Of a stretch of DNA of 64,000 nucleotides, positions 45,894 to 53,610 are shown piece after piece. Position numbers and translations under genes: made by a program. This DNA is from Acidobacteriota bacterium (GTDB lineage Bacteria; Acidobacteriota; Terriglobia; Terriglobales; Acidobacteriaceae). The notes below the pieces were generated by a model that made no database searches, had not been told where the DNA came from, and worked only from the letters and a program-made list of their open reading frames with translations. Within the stretch, counting starts at the first letter, position 1. Each line of letters begins with the position of its first letter. The stretch lies in assembly GCA_018268915.1 (NCBI GenBank), contig JAFDVQ010000002.1, forward strand, positions 1 to 64,000. The letters are read 5' to 3'.

Positions 45894-47183
45894 ATGCAGA
45901 GAAGATGTGTCTTCTTCCTGCCCGCACTCTTGTTATCCGGCATTGTGGCGTCGGCTCAGCAGCCTACGACCACGATCACATCGGTTGACGAATTGGTGCG
46001 CGCGGGAATTACAAATAATCGGGACCTCGCGTCTGCGCGAGCCCGAATCGATGAAGCACGAGGACAAGTTCGCCAGGCGGGTGTACGTCCGGCGGCAAAT
46101 CTCGATTTGACAGGAGCGACTGGCGAGCCTCTCGGCACAACGGCGGAGGATCAGTACGGCGCGGGGATCTCCCAAACCCTGGAGATTTTTGGCAAGCGTG
46201 GCAAGCGGATCCGGGTTGCTGAGACTGCGATGAGCGCTGATGAAGCTGATTGGGAGGATCGCGCATCTCAGCTTGCGCTCCAGATCAGGACCTCTTTTGC
46301 CGATCTGCAGGCCCAACGGCAAAAGTTGAGGGTTCTCGATCAATTGCTCGACCTTAATCGGGAATCCTTCCGCTTGACCGAGGCTCGAGTGAAAGAAGGC
46401 GACGTTGCGCCGCTTGAAGCGAGTCTGCTGCAGGTAGAAATCAGCCGTTCGGAGGTCATGCGGGCCAGCGCCCAAGGTCGACTTCATTCTGACGAGGCAG
46501 AGGTGCGCCGACTGACAGGCATTGGACCATCGACCGCTTTGCCTGACTTTGACACGATATCCAGCGTGGATGTTGAGGCTACGGAACTAACCCATCGTGC
46601 GTTGGCTGATCGCCCCGATCTCAGAAGCGCACGGCTGGTCCAACAACGCGAAATTGCGGGTGTATCACTGGCGAAGGCGGAAGCGAAACCAGATGTCACG
46701 GTGTCCGCAGGATACTCGCGACAGAATAGTCAATTCGACGGCCTGTATGGCTTCACAAGTTCCGGAGCGATTAGTCCAATTCGCGATCGCGTCGACACCC
46801 TGAACTTCGGCGTATCGATCCCGCTGCGCACGCCACGAAGTGGCGCAGGAAACGTCCAGTCCGCCTCAGCTCGAGCGACAGGTGCGAAGGCTCATGTCGA
46901 GTACCTCGAGCAGACGATCCCAATAGAAGTAGATTCTGCCTATCAACGGTGGAAGACTGCACTGAGTTCGGTCTCGACGATGCAGTCCGGCGTGATCGGT
47001 CCATCCCAATCGAATCTCAAGATTATTCAGGAGGCCTATAAAGCTGGTCAGCTGCGCCTTCTCGACGTACTCAATCAGCAACGGCAGCTTGTTGATGCAC
47101 AACTGGCGCTCATCGACGCGCAGGCGGATGCTTCGCGCTCCTGGGCAGAACTTGAGCACGCGGTCGGAGGAGACTTACCGTGA
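45894..47183 (+). CDS. czcC: Outer-membrane efflux channel (TolC/CzcC type)
   Basis: A 429-residue outer-membrane factor. A signal peptide ending near ASAQQ is followed by two repeats of long coiled helices typical of the OEP family (LASARARIDEARGQVRQAG and LRSARLVQQREIAGVSLAKA mark the start of each). It forms the trimeric exit duct of a tripartite pump. Length and the simple heavy-metal-type layout fit CzcC/CusC proteins. The next gene overlaps by four bases (GTGA), so the pump parts are translated together. An AGGAGAG site precedes the ATG. Confidence 0.9.
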   Translation: MQRRCVFFLPALLLSGIVASAQQPTTTITSVDELVRAGITNNRDLASARARIDEARGQVRQAGVRPAANLDLTGATGEPLGTTAEDQYGAGISQTLEIFGKRGKRIRVAETAMSADEADWEDRASQLALQIRTSFADLQAQRQKLRVLDQLLDLNRESFRLTEARVKEGDVAPLEASLLQVEISRSEVMRASAQGRLHSDEAEVRRLTGIGPSTALPDFDTISSVDVEATELTHRALADRPDLRSARLVQQREIAGVSLAKAEAKPDVTVSAGYSRQNSQFDGLYGFTSSGAISPIRDRVDTLNFGVSIPLRTPRSGAGNVQSASARATGAKAHVEYLEQTIPIEVDSAYQRWKTALSSVSTMQSGVIGPSQSNLKIIQEAYKAGQLRLLDVLNQQRQLVDAQLALIDAQADASRSWAELEHAVGGDLP

Positions 47184-48367
47184 ATAGATTCTGGATTTTG
47201 ATTCTTTCCTGCACGATCGCAATCAGCGCTGGTTGCAAGAAGCGGAGTTCGGCGGACGAGGCCGAGACGCAAGAGCCTTCGACGAACAAGCAGTCTCTGA
47301 TTGAAATGAGCTTGTCAGCCCAGCAGCATGTCGGGCTTCAGGTTCAACCTGCCTCATCGATTCACATGCAGGAATATCTGAAAGCGACCGGAACAGTGCA
47401 GCCGATTGACAGCCGAGTTGCATCCATTCGTCCGCTTGCTCGTGGCCGAATTGTTGAGGTGAGCGCCAAGGTGGGTGACCGAGTTGAAAAGGGCCAGACA
47501 CTTGCGATCTTCGACAACATCGAGGCTGGCGATCTGATCTCCCAGGAACAGTCTGCCAAAGCGGAGTTGGAGCGCATGAAGGCGCAGCTCATTCCGGCGC
47601 AGCGTCAGGCCGAACGCAGCCGTCATCTCGCGGAAATTGGGGCCGTCGCAGCGAAAGATTACGAATCGAGTAAAGCCGAACAGGACGGGATCAATGCCAA
47701 CATCCATTCACAACAGGCAGTAATAGACGGGCTACACCAACGGCTGCGCCGATTGGGTGTCTCTGACACTGCTTCTGGAGACCGGTTCATCACCACGCTC
47801 CGAGCTCCGTTCACCGGAATCGTGACAAAAGCGCAAGCATCATCAGGCGACATCATTGACGAAAGCCGGGAGGTTTTTGCCATTGCGGATATCACCCGCG
47901 TCTGGGTCCAGGCAGAAGTCTATGAAAAGGACCTTGGGCGCATCCGCGTTGGTCAGGACGCCTCAATCAAGCTCGACACCTATCCGAACGAAGCGTTCGC
48001 GGGCAAAGTTACGTACATCAGTGATGCTCTTGATCCGCAGACCCGAACTGCTCGCGTAAGGTGTGAGGTCGCAAACCAGCAGCTCAAGCTCAAAACCGAT
48101 ATGTACGCCAATTTAGAACTACCGACCACCTTCTCGAAGCAAGCGATTGCAGTTCCGGACAGCGCTCTGCAGCAGGTGGAAGGGCGGAATGTGGTTTTCA
48201 TTCGGCATTCCAACACGCAATTTGAAAAGCGCGAAGTTGAGAAGGGCGTTACCGTCGGAGGGCAGACCGAGATCATCAGCGGCCTGAAAGCAGGCGAGCC
48301 AGTAGTCTCGCAAGGAGCGTTCCATCTGAAATCAATCCTCGCCGGTGGCGAGTTGGGAGAGGACTAA
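47180..48367 (+). CDS. czcB: Periplasmic adaptor of the metal efflux pump (CzcB/CusB type)
   Basis: A 395-residue membrane-fusion protein. The lipobox ISAGC (Cys19) anchors it to the inner membrane; the charged linker is followed by the lipoyl half-motif GRIVEVSAKVGDRVEKGQTL, an alpha-hairpin, the second lipoyl half LRAPFTGIVTKAQASSGDII, and beta-barrel domains (VWVQAEVYEKDLGRI). It bridges the RND pump and outer channel. It lacks the Met-rich copper site seen in CusB. It overlaps the gene before by four bases and is directly followed by the pump gene. Confidence 0.9.
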   Translation: MNRFWILILSCTIAISAGCKKRSSADEAETQEPSTNKQSLIEMSLSAQQHVGLQVQPASSIHMQEYLKATGTVQPIDSRVASIRPLARGRIVEVSAKVGDRVEKGQTLAIFDNIEAGDLISQEQSAKAELERMKAQLIPAQRQAERSRHLAEIGAVAAKDYESSKAEQDGINANIHSQQAVIDGLHQRLRRLGVSDTASGDRFITTLRAPFTGIVTKAQASSGDIIDESREVFAIADITRVWVQAEVYEKDLGRIRVGQDASIKLDTYPNEAFAGKVTYISDALDPQTRTARVRCEVANQQLKLKTDMYANLELPTTFSKQAIAVPDSALQQVEGRNVVFIRHSNTQFEKREVEKGVTVGGQTEIISGLKAGEPVVSQGAFHLKSILAGGELGED

Positions 48368-48368
48368 G

Positions 48369-51300
48369 ATGGAACGCCTCGTTGAAGTTGCTCTTCGCTA
48401 CCGCGTACTCGTAATACTTGCGACACTCTTCGTCGCCGCCCTTGGCATCATTTCCATGGGCAAGCTGCCCATTGATGCGCAGCCGGATATCACTCCGAAT
48501 CAAGTGGTAGTGCTCACCAGAGCTCCCAGCCTGTCGCCCTTAGAAGTCGAGAAACTCCTCTCCTATCCTGTCGAGATTGCGATGAGCGGACTGCCTGGTG
48601 TAACGCGGATCCAATCGACTTCCAAATATGGCCTGTCATACGTTGCGATTTATTTCGAAGACAGCATGGATCCCTACTTCTGCCGGCGCTTGATTATGGA
48701 GCGGTTGCCCCAGGCAAAAGAAGCAATTGCCGCAGAAATCGGAGTGCCCGAGATGGGTCCGATTTCAAGTGGCTTGGGAGAGATATTCCAGTTCAAAGTC
48801 GTCGCGCCGAATCGCAGCCTGATGGAGCTGCGGTCGATTCTCGATTGGGAGATTGCGCCTAAGCTGCGCCAAGTGCCTGGGATTGTGGAGGTAAACAGCG
48901 CCGGCGGTGAACTAAAGACCTATCAAGTTGAAGTCGACAATGACAAGCTTGCCGGATACCACATCCCACTTCGCCGAGTGATTGACGCTCTTTCGAAGAA
49001 CAACGCCAACGCTGGTGGAGCTTACCTTGAGCAATCAGAACAGCAGTCGCTCATCCGGGGCGAGGCCCTCATAGGCAGCATTTCGGATATCGAAAGCATA
49101 GTTGTTGGGAACTCCTCGACCGGAACTCCCATTCTTGTGCGGAACATTGCAACGGTCAAATTCGCGCCGATGGTGCGAAGAGGGTTTGCCACTCAGGACG
49201 GAAAGGGAGAGGTTGTCGTCGGAGTAGCGATGATGCTCCTGGGTGAGAACTCTCGAGTAGTTGCGCAGCGCGTGAAGCAGAGTCTTGCTGAGATCGAAAA
49301 GACGTTGCCAGACGGCGTCACTGTCGTTCCACTCTATGACCGGACAGACCTCGTCAATCGAACCATCCACACCGTTGCTCGCAACCTGATCGAAGGCGGA
49401 CTGCTCGTTATTGCAGTTCTTCTGCTGCTACTCGGTAGTTTGCGAGCAGGCCTAGTCGTCTCACTGGCGATTCCCTTGTCCATGCTGATCGCATTCATCG
49501 GAATGTTGCAGGCGAAGATTTCAGGCAATCTGATGAGTCTCGGAGCCATCGATTTCGGGCTTATCGTCGACGGATCTGTCGTGATTCTCGAGAATATCCT
49601 TCGTCGGCTGCATGATCGGGCACCGGATGAGAATCCTCAGGATGTGATTCGTTCCGCAGCACGCGAAGTGGCAAAGCCAATCTTTTTCGGGGTAGCCATC
49701 ATTGTTCTTGTTTATGTGCCGATCCTGACTCTTGGCGGCGTTGAAGGCAAAATGTTTAAGCCAATGGCCGCGACTGTTCTATTTGCACTCATCGGGTCGC
49801 TCGTCATAGCCCTCACATTGATGCCTGTTCTGAGCTCCTATTTCCTTCGCCGAATAAAGATCAAGGAGCATACATGGTTCATGAGAAAGATTGATCGCCT
49901 GTATGCACCGTCGCTGCGAAGGGCCTTGGCACATCCCCGGATTACGTCGGCTATTGCGATCGGCGCCTTCGCGCTTTCGTTGATTGCGATTCCTTTCTTG
50001 GGTGCGGAGTTCATCCCATCGCTAGACGAGGGCTCCCTGCTCATCCAGATGTATCGCGTGCCTGGCATCTCAATCTCGGAGTCTCTTCACGGAAACGAAA
50101 TCATCGAAAAGGTATTGCATGAGTTTCCGGAAGTCGATTATGTCTTCAGCCGCACCGGAAGTGCCGAAGTAGCAACCGACCCGATGGCCATCGACCAGAG
50201 CGATGTGTACGTAATGCTCAAGCCTGAGAAGCAATGGCCCAGGAAGCGATCAAAAAATGACCTGATCTCCGCAATGGAGAAAAGACTCGAACAGGAGGCC
50301 CCGGGGGCTCTCTACAGCTTCTCGCAACCGATTCAGATGCGTGTCCAGGAACTGATGGAAGGCGGGGCAAGAAGCGATATTGCCGTCAAGCTTTTTGGCG
50401 ACGACCTCGATGTCTTGAAGAATAAAGCCGATCAGATTGCGGCCGTCGTCAGCAAGATCAGAGGCGCGGCCGACGTTCGAGCGGAGCGAGTTGCGGGGTT
50501 GCCGTACCTGCGCATCCGAGTTCGGCGAGATGCCCTGGCAAGGCATGGGCTCGATGCTTCAGATGTGCTCGATACCGTTCAATCAATCGGCGGAAAGCCC
50601 GTTGGGGAGATCATTGAAGGAAATCGCCGGTTCAGCATGCAAGTTCGTTTTCCCGACTACCAGCGAAATAACCTCGATGCCATTGGAAATCTAAGGGTAG
50701 GCGATAGCGAGGGCCATTTCATACCTCTGGCGCAGTTAGCAGATATCGATGAAGAGAGCGGACCTGCGCAGATCAGTCGCGAGGGAGGGCAGCGCAGGAT
50801 CTCGGTCGAAATGAATGTACGTGGGCGAGACCTGGCGTCCTTCGTTGGTGAAGCGCAGAAAGCAGTTACGAGACGAGTACAGCTCCCAAGCGGATATCAG
50901 TTGGAATGGGGAGGGCAATTCGAACAGCTCCGGAGCGCCAGTCAGCGCCTGATGATCGTTGTGCCTGCAGCACTCATCCTGATTTATGTGCTGCTCTATT
51001 TCAACTTTAAGGCGGGACTCCCCGCGCTACTTATTTTTCTTAATATTCCATTGGCTGCAACTGGCGGCACCCTGGCTCTACTGCTCCGCGGGATGCCGTT
51101 CAGCATATCGGCAGGTGTGGGATTCATCGCCTTGTTCGGAATTGCCGTGCTCAACGGGATCGTTTTGCTTACCTACATCCGGGAACTTCGTGATGAAGGC
51201 GTTCCCCTGGAGGAAGCTGTGACACGGGGCGCTACAACTCGATTGCGGCCAGTTGTTATGACAGCTCTGGTTGCAAGCCTCGGCTTCATACCCATGGCCC

Positions 51301-51446
51301 TCTCCCGTGGTTCAGGTGCGGAGGTGCAAAGACCTCTCGCAACCGTAGTCATCGGTGGTCTCCTGACCTCCACCCTCTTGACCCTACTCGTCCTTCCTAC
51401 GCTGTATCGCCGGTTTGAAGGTCGGCGGGATGATGTCGAGATTTGA
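48369..51446 (+). CDS. czcA: Heavy-metal RND efflux pump (CzcA family)
   Basis: A 1025-residue inner-membrane proton-driven exporter with 12 helices and two large periplasmic loops. It starts VEVALRYRVLVILATLF and has the IQSTSKYGLS and QPDITPNQV segments of heavy-metal RND pumps. Helix 4 reads DFGLIVDGSVVILEN, giving Asp395, Asp401 and Glu408 with the same spacing as the CzcA proton-relay residues. This pattern belongs to divalent-metal pumps (Co, Zn, Cd, Ni) rather than Cu/Ag pumps. The ATG is one base after the adaptor stop. The PII-like gene follows within 13 bp. Confidence 0.92.
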   Translation: MERLVEVALRYRVLVILATLFVAALGIISMGKLPIDAQPDITPNQVVVLTRAPSLSPLEVEKLLSYPVEIAMSGLPGVTRIQSTSKYGLSYVAIYFEDSMDPYFCRRLIMERLPQAKEAIAAEIGVPEMGPISSGLGEIFQFKVVAPNRSLMELRSILDWEIAPKLRQVPGIVEVNSAGGELKTYQVEVDNDKLAGYHIPLRRVIDALSKNNANAGGAYLEQSEQQSLIRGEALIGSISDIESIVVGNSSTGTPILVRNIATVKFAPMVRRGFATQDGKGEVVVGVAMMLLGENSRVVAQRVKQSLAEIEKTLPDGVTVVPLYDRTDLVNRTIHTVARNLIEGGLLVIAVLLLLLGSLRAGLVVSLAIPLSMLIAFIGMLQAKISGNLMSLGAIDFGLIVDGSVVILENILRRLHDRAPDENPQDVIRSAAREVAKPIFFGVAIIVLVYVPILTLGGVEGKMFKPMAATVLFALIGSLVIALTLMPVLSSYFLRRIKIKEHTWFMRKIDRLYAPSLRRALAHPRITSAIAIGAFALSLIAIPFLGAEFIPSLDEGSLLIQMYRVPGISISESLHGNEIIEKVLHEFPEVDYVFSRTGSAEVATDPMAIDQSDVYVMLKPEKQWPRKRSKNDLISAMEKRLEQEAPGALYSFSQPIQMRVQELMEGGARSDIAVKLFGDDLDVLKNKADQIAAVVSKIRGAADVRAERVAGLPYLRIRVRRDALARHGLDASDVLDTVQSIGGKPVGEIIEGNRRFSMQVRFPDYQRNNLDAIGNLRVGDSEGHFIPLAQLADIDEESGPAQISREGGQRRISVEMNVRGRDLASFVGEAQKAVTRRVQLPSGYQLEWGGQFEQLRSASQRLMIVVPAALILIYVLLYFNFKAGLPALLIFLNIPLAATGGTLALLLRGMPFSISAGVGFIALFGIAVLNGIVLLTYIRELRDEGVPLEEAVTRGATTRLRPVVMTALVASLGFIPMALSRGSGAEVQRPLATVVIGGLLTSTLLTLLVLPTLYRRFEGRRDDVEI

Positions 51447-51458
51447 AGGAGTTTAGCA

Positions 51459-51791
51459 ATGAAAGAGATTAAGGCGATTATTTAGCCATTCATGGCGGAG
51501 AAAGTAATCTCAGCTCTCGCCGCCATAAGCGATCTGCCGGGCATAACGGTCTCAGAAGTAACCGGATTTGGAAGAACTCGCGGCAGGACCAATTCAAACG
51601 GGGACGAACCCATTCGACGTCTCAAGAAAATCAAGCTCGCTATCGTTGTCCAGGACAGCATGGTTTCGGCAGTCGTGGAATCGATCAGATTTCATGCACA
51701 CACCGGAAACATTCGTGACGGAAAGATCTTTGTTTTGCCTGTGGAAGATGCAATCCAGATTCGGATCGGATTGCACGAGGATCCTGAGTAG
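51459..51791 (+). pseudogene. PII-like regulator with an amber codon at position 9
   Basis: AAGGAG and the ATG at 51459 open a frame reading MKEIKAII, then TAG at 51483-51485, then PFMAEKVISALAAI in the same frame to 51791. PII proteins usually have Gln here (MKEIKAIIQPF-type), so CAG to TAG explains it. The rest keeps the PII fold: VSEVTGFGRTRG, a short T-loop (RTNSNGDEP), and the C-terminal HTGNIRDGKIFVLPVEDAIQIR. Restart at the ATG at 51492 would lose the first beta strand. PII-like genes beside czc pumps form a known subgroup (PII-NG). Nonsense mutation, suppression and sequencing error all remain possible. Confidence 0.7.
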
Positions 51792-51798
51792 CAAGTAG

Positions 51799-51815
51799 TC
51801 CTCTGCCTCAGAGGA
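51799..51815 (+). terminator. Hairpin after the PII-like gene
   Basis: TCCTCTG (51799-51805) and CAGAGGA (51809-51815) form a perfect 7-bp stem with a 3-base loop, eight bases after the stop codon. No T-run follows, so it is at best a weak terminator closing the efflux operon. Confidence 0.35.
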
Positions 51816-52204
51816 AGAACTGGCGTGATGTTCGGTAACCTATTCCAATGCTGATGAGATCGCGGATGTTTTCTCGATTCCATAAGTCACCCATGAGACA
51901 AACGAAACATATAAGATCCGAGTGACCGTGGATGGCCTACGATCTCGCTGCCGGACGGTGGGAGTAAACATCTGTTTCCAAGAAGCTCCTTGAAGGGCAG
52001 CAATGCGCTCCGAACATCAACGGGCGAATACAAGTTTGAGCAGCTTGTTGCGGCAACACAGAAAGCCCCAGTTCGGATTCTTCTTTCGTCTTTGTGATGA
52101 TCGAGAGATAACAGAGAAACTCACGACGGATACCGTCCTTCGCAGTTTGCAGAATTCAGCAAGAGTATGACAACGAGAACGAGTTCGCAATCGCCTTTTA
52201 TGAG

Positions 52205-52495
52205 TTGGCCGTCGAGAGCACATCGCGGGAAGGCCTTTGCGGACGAGTCGTATCTATCGCTGATGTGGAATCAGTCTTGACGGGGCGGACGACTGCTCAA
52301 AGACCGGAACTCGTCGTTCGCTGGGCGCTTGCTCGACTTCCAGACAAGCAACGCATCGCAGTACTGCTGCACAAGTACCAAAGAATGAGTCTGGCCCAGA
52401 TAGCGGCAATTCTTTCGATCACCGCATCAGATGCGAAGCTTTGTCTGTTGGGCGCATATGAACTGCTTCGAGACACTAAGTCTCCGATTTTGTGA
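52205..52495 (+). pseudogene. Sigma-70 region 4 fragment
   Basis: A 96-codon frame starting at TTG, with the region-4 helix-turn-helix of ECF-type sigma factors: WALARLPDKQRIAVLLHKYQ and MSLAQIAAILSITASDAKLC. Region 2, needed to bind core polymerase and the -10 element, is absent from all upstream frames I read between 51816 and 52205. It therefore seems to be the 3-prime end of a decayed sigma gene, although a small stand-alone region-4 protein cannot be excluded. Nothing else is recognised in that upstream stretch. Confidence 0.45.
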
Positions 52496-52591
52496 CATCG
52501 ATTTTCGCGCATGGGAGATTGAAAAGTGAGATTTAGAGCGCGATTGCGAAAAGTTGAGATCCGCGAGCACTAAAGGCGAAAGGATAGGTTC

Positions 52592-52678
52592 ATGCTCTGG
52601 ATCTTGATCGTCTCGATGGTCCTCGGGGGTGTCTCTTATCCGCTGTACTTGGTGATGCACGGCCTAGAAATCAAGTAG
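52592..52678 (+). CDS. Possible 28-residue membrane peptide
   Basis: The frame MLWILIVSMVLGGVSYPLYL with eight more residues is one hydrophobic helix with a basic end, preceded at a short distance by AAAGGATAGG. Such tiny membrane proteins exist, but length alone does not prove coding. It sits in a gene-poor stretch after the sigma fragment. Confidence 0.25.
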   Translation: MLWILIVSMVLGGVSYPLYLVMHGLEIK

Positions 52679-53373
52679 ACGAAGAGATAGCTGGTGGCAT
52701 CAATTGTGACGAACAGATCTATGTGCGCAATCGTCGCTTGATGATTCAACCTGAATCGTCAAATGATCGATATCGAATCGATCAGAGAGGAGGGTCGTCA
52801 CTGATCGACGAACATCCTCTGCAATTGACGTCTGGCCAAGCGTCACATGAGCGAGCAGGACATCTCTTCGTTGCTGAAAGTGAGCGAAGGTCGAATACGC
52901 CAGGAACGGTAGCGACGCGAGGGGGAAGTCTTCCTTTGTCGTAGGTTTCACCATGACGAACGGCCTAAGGCTAGATGTGACCTCCGTCGCCTGTCTTAGA
53001 TCTCTATTTAGGGCTCGATATTAAGAATTCTTAACACTACGGTTCGGTCGATGGACCGCGCATTGCCCCAAAGCCTGCATAGAGCCATCTTCCATGAAAC
53101 CTCGACGTTGTGGGATCCCTCCAGTGATTGGTGCCCTTTCTTCTTTCTATCGCGCAAAACATGATCCAAATCACCACCGGACGGTGGCGATGGATGACTT
53201 GTTGCGGTTCAATGCACGCCCTGGAAACTGGCTATCGAAAAGTATTCCCTCCCCCCAATCAAAGCTTGAGCGCTCGATCGAGCCCGGCCCAGGTGGTAAC
53301 TTCTCCGCCGACAGCTTGATGGACTTTACATGCCGTGACCTTGTCTCGCGAGCTTTACGAAGGAAGCAATCCG
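52679..53373. other. Gene-poor region upstream of the exopolysaccharide cluster
   Basis: About 700 bp without a supportable gene. It holds the perfect palindrome TTAAGAATTCTTAA (53021-53034). Its AT-rich surroundings make it a candidate promoter or operator zone for the downstream cluster. Longer open frames across 53094-53771 overlap better genes and lack a site or domain. Confidence 0.35.
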
Positions 53374-53502
53374 ATGCTTATAAGGGTGTTACTCGCCTTT
53401 GTTTTCATCGTATTGGTCCATGTTCTGGTCTACCGCGAATACAAGAAGGAATCAGAAGAGCTCACGCCAGAACAGGGCAGGAGCATCAACCTCAGTTTCT
53501 AA
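53374..53502 (+). CDS. Small single-span membrane protein (42 residues)
   Basis: The frame starts MLIRVLLAFVFIVLVHVLVY, one transmembrane helix, followed by a charged tail (REYKKESEELTPEQG). A strong AAGGAAG ribosome site lies seven bases before the ATG, which is the main reason for calling it. It is about 110 bp upstream of the polysaccharide export gene in the same direction, so it may belong to that operon. No family is recognised; a regulatory or accessory role in export is only a guess. Confidence 0.5.
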   Translation: MLIRVLLAFVFIVLVHVLVYREYKKESEELTPEQGRSINLSF

Positions 53503-53610
53503 TGTCTGACTCCGCGTTAAGCGCGCAGACTCGGAGGCCTTTTAGCGCCACCTACGATTCGAAATCCGTTATCTCCGTCCCATCAACAGCTAATCCAGGT
53601 GAAGTCATCT

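Noticed and set aside
48369..51446. CusA-type copper/silver pump
   Set aside because: The helix-4 pattern DFG..xD..xxxEN fits divalent-metal CzcA pumps, and the adaptor lacks a Met-rich copper site.
51483..51485. TAG as pyrrolysine or a recoded codon in the PII gene
   Set aside because: No pyl genes are in the window and the position is a usual Gln in the family; CAG to TAG mutation is the simpler reading.
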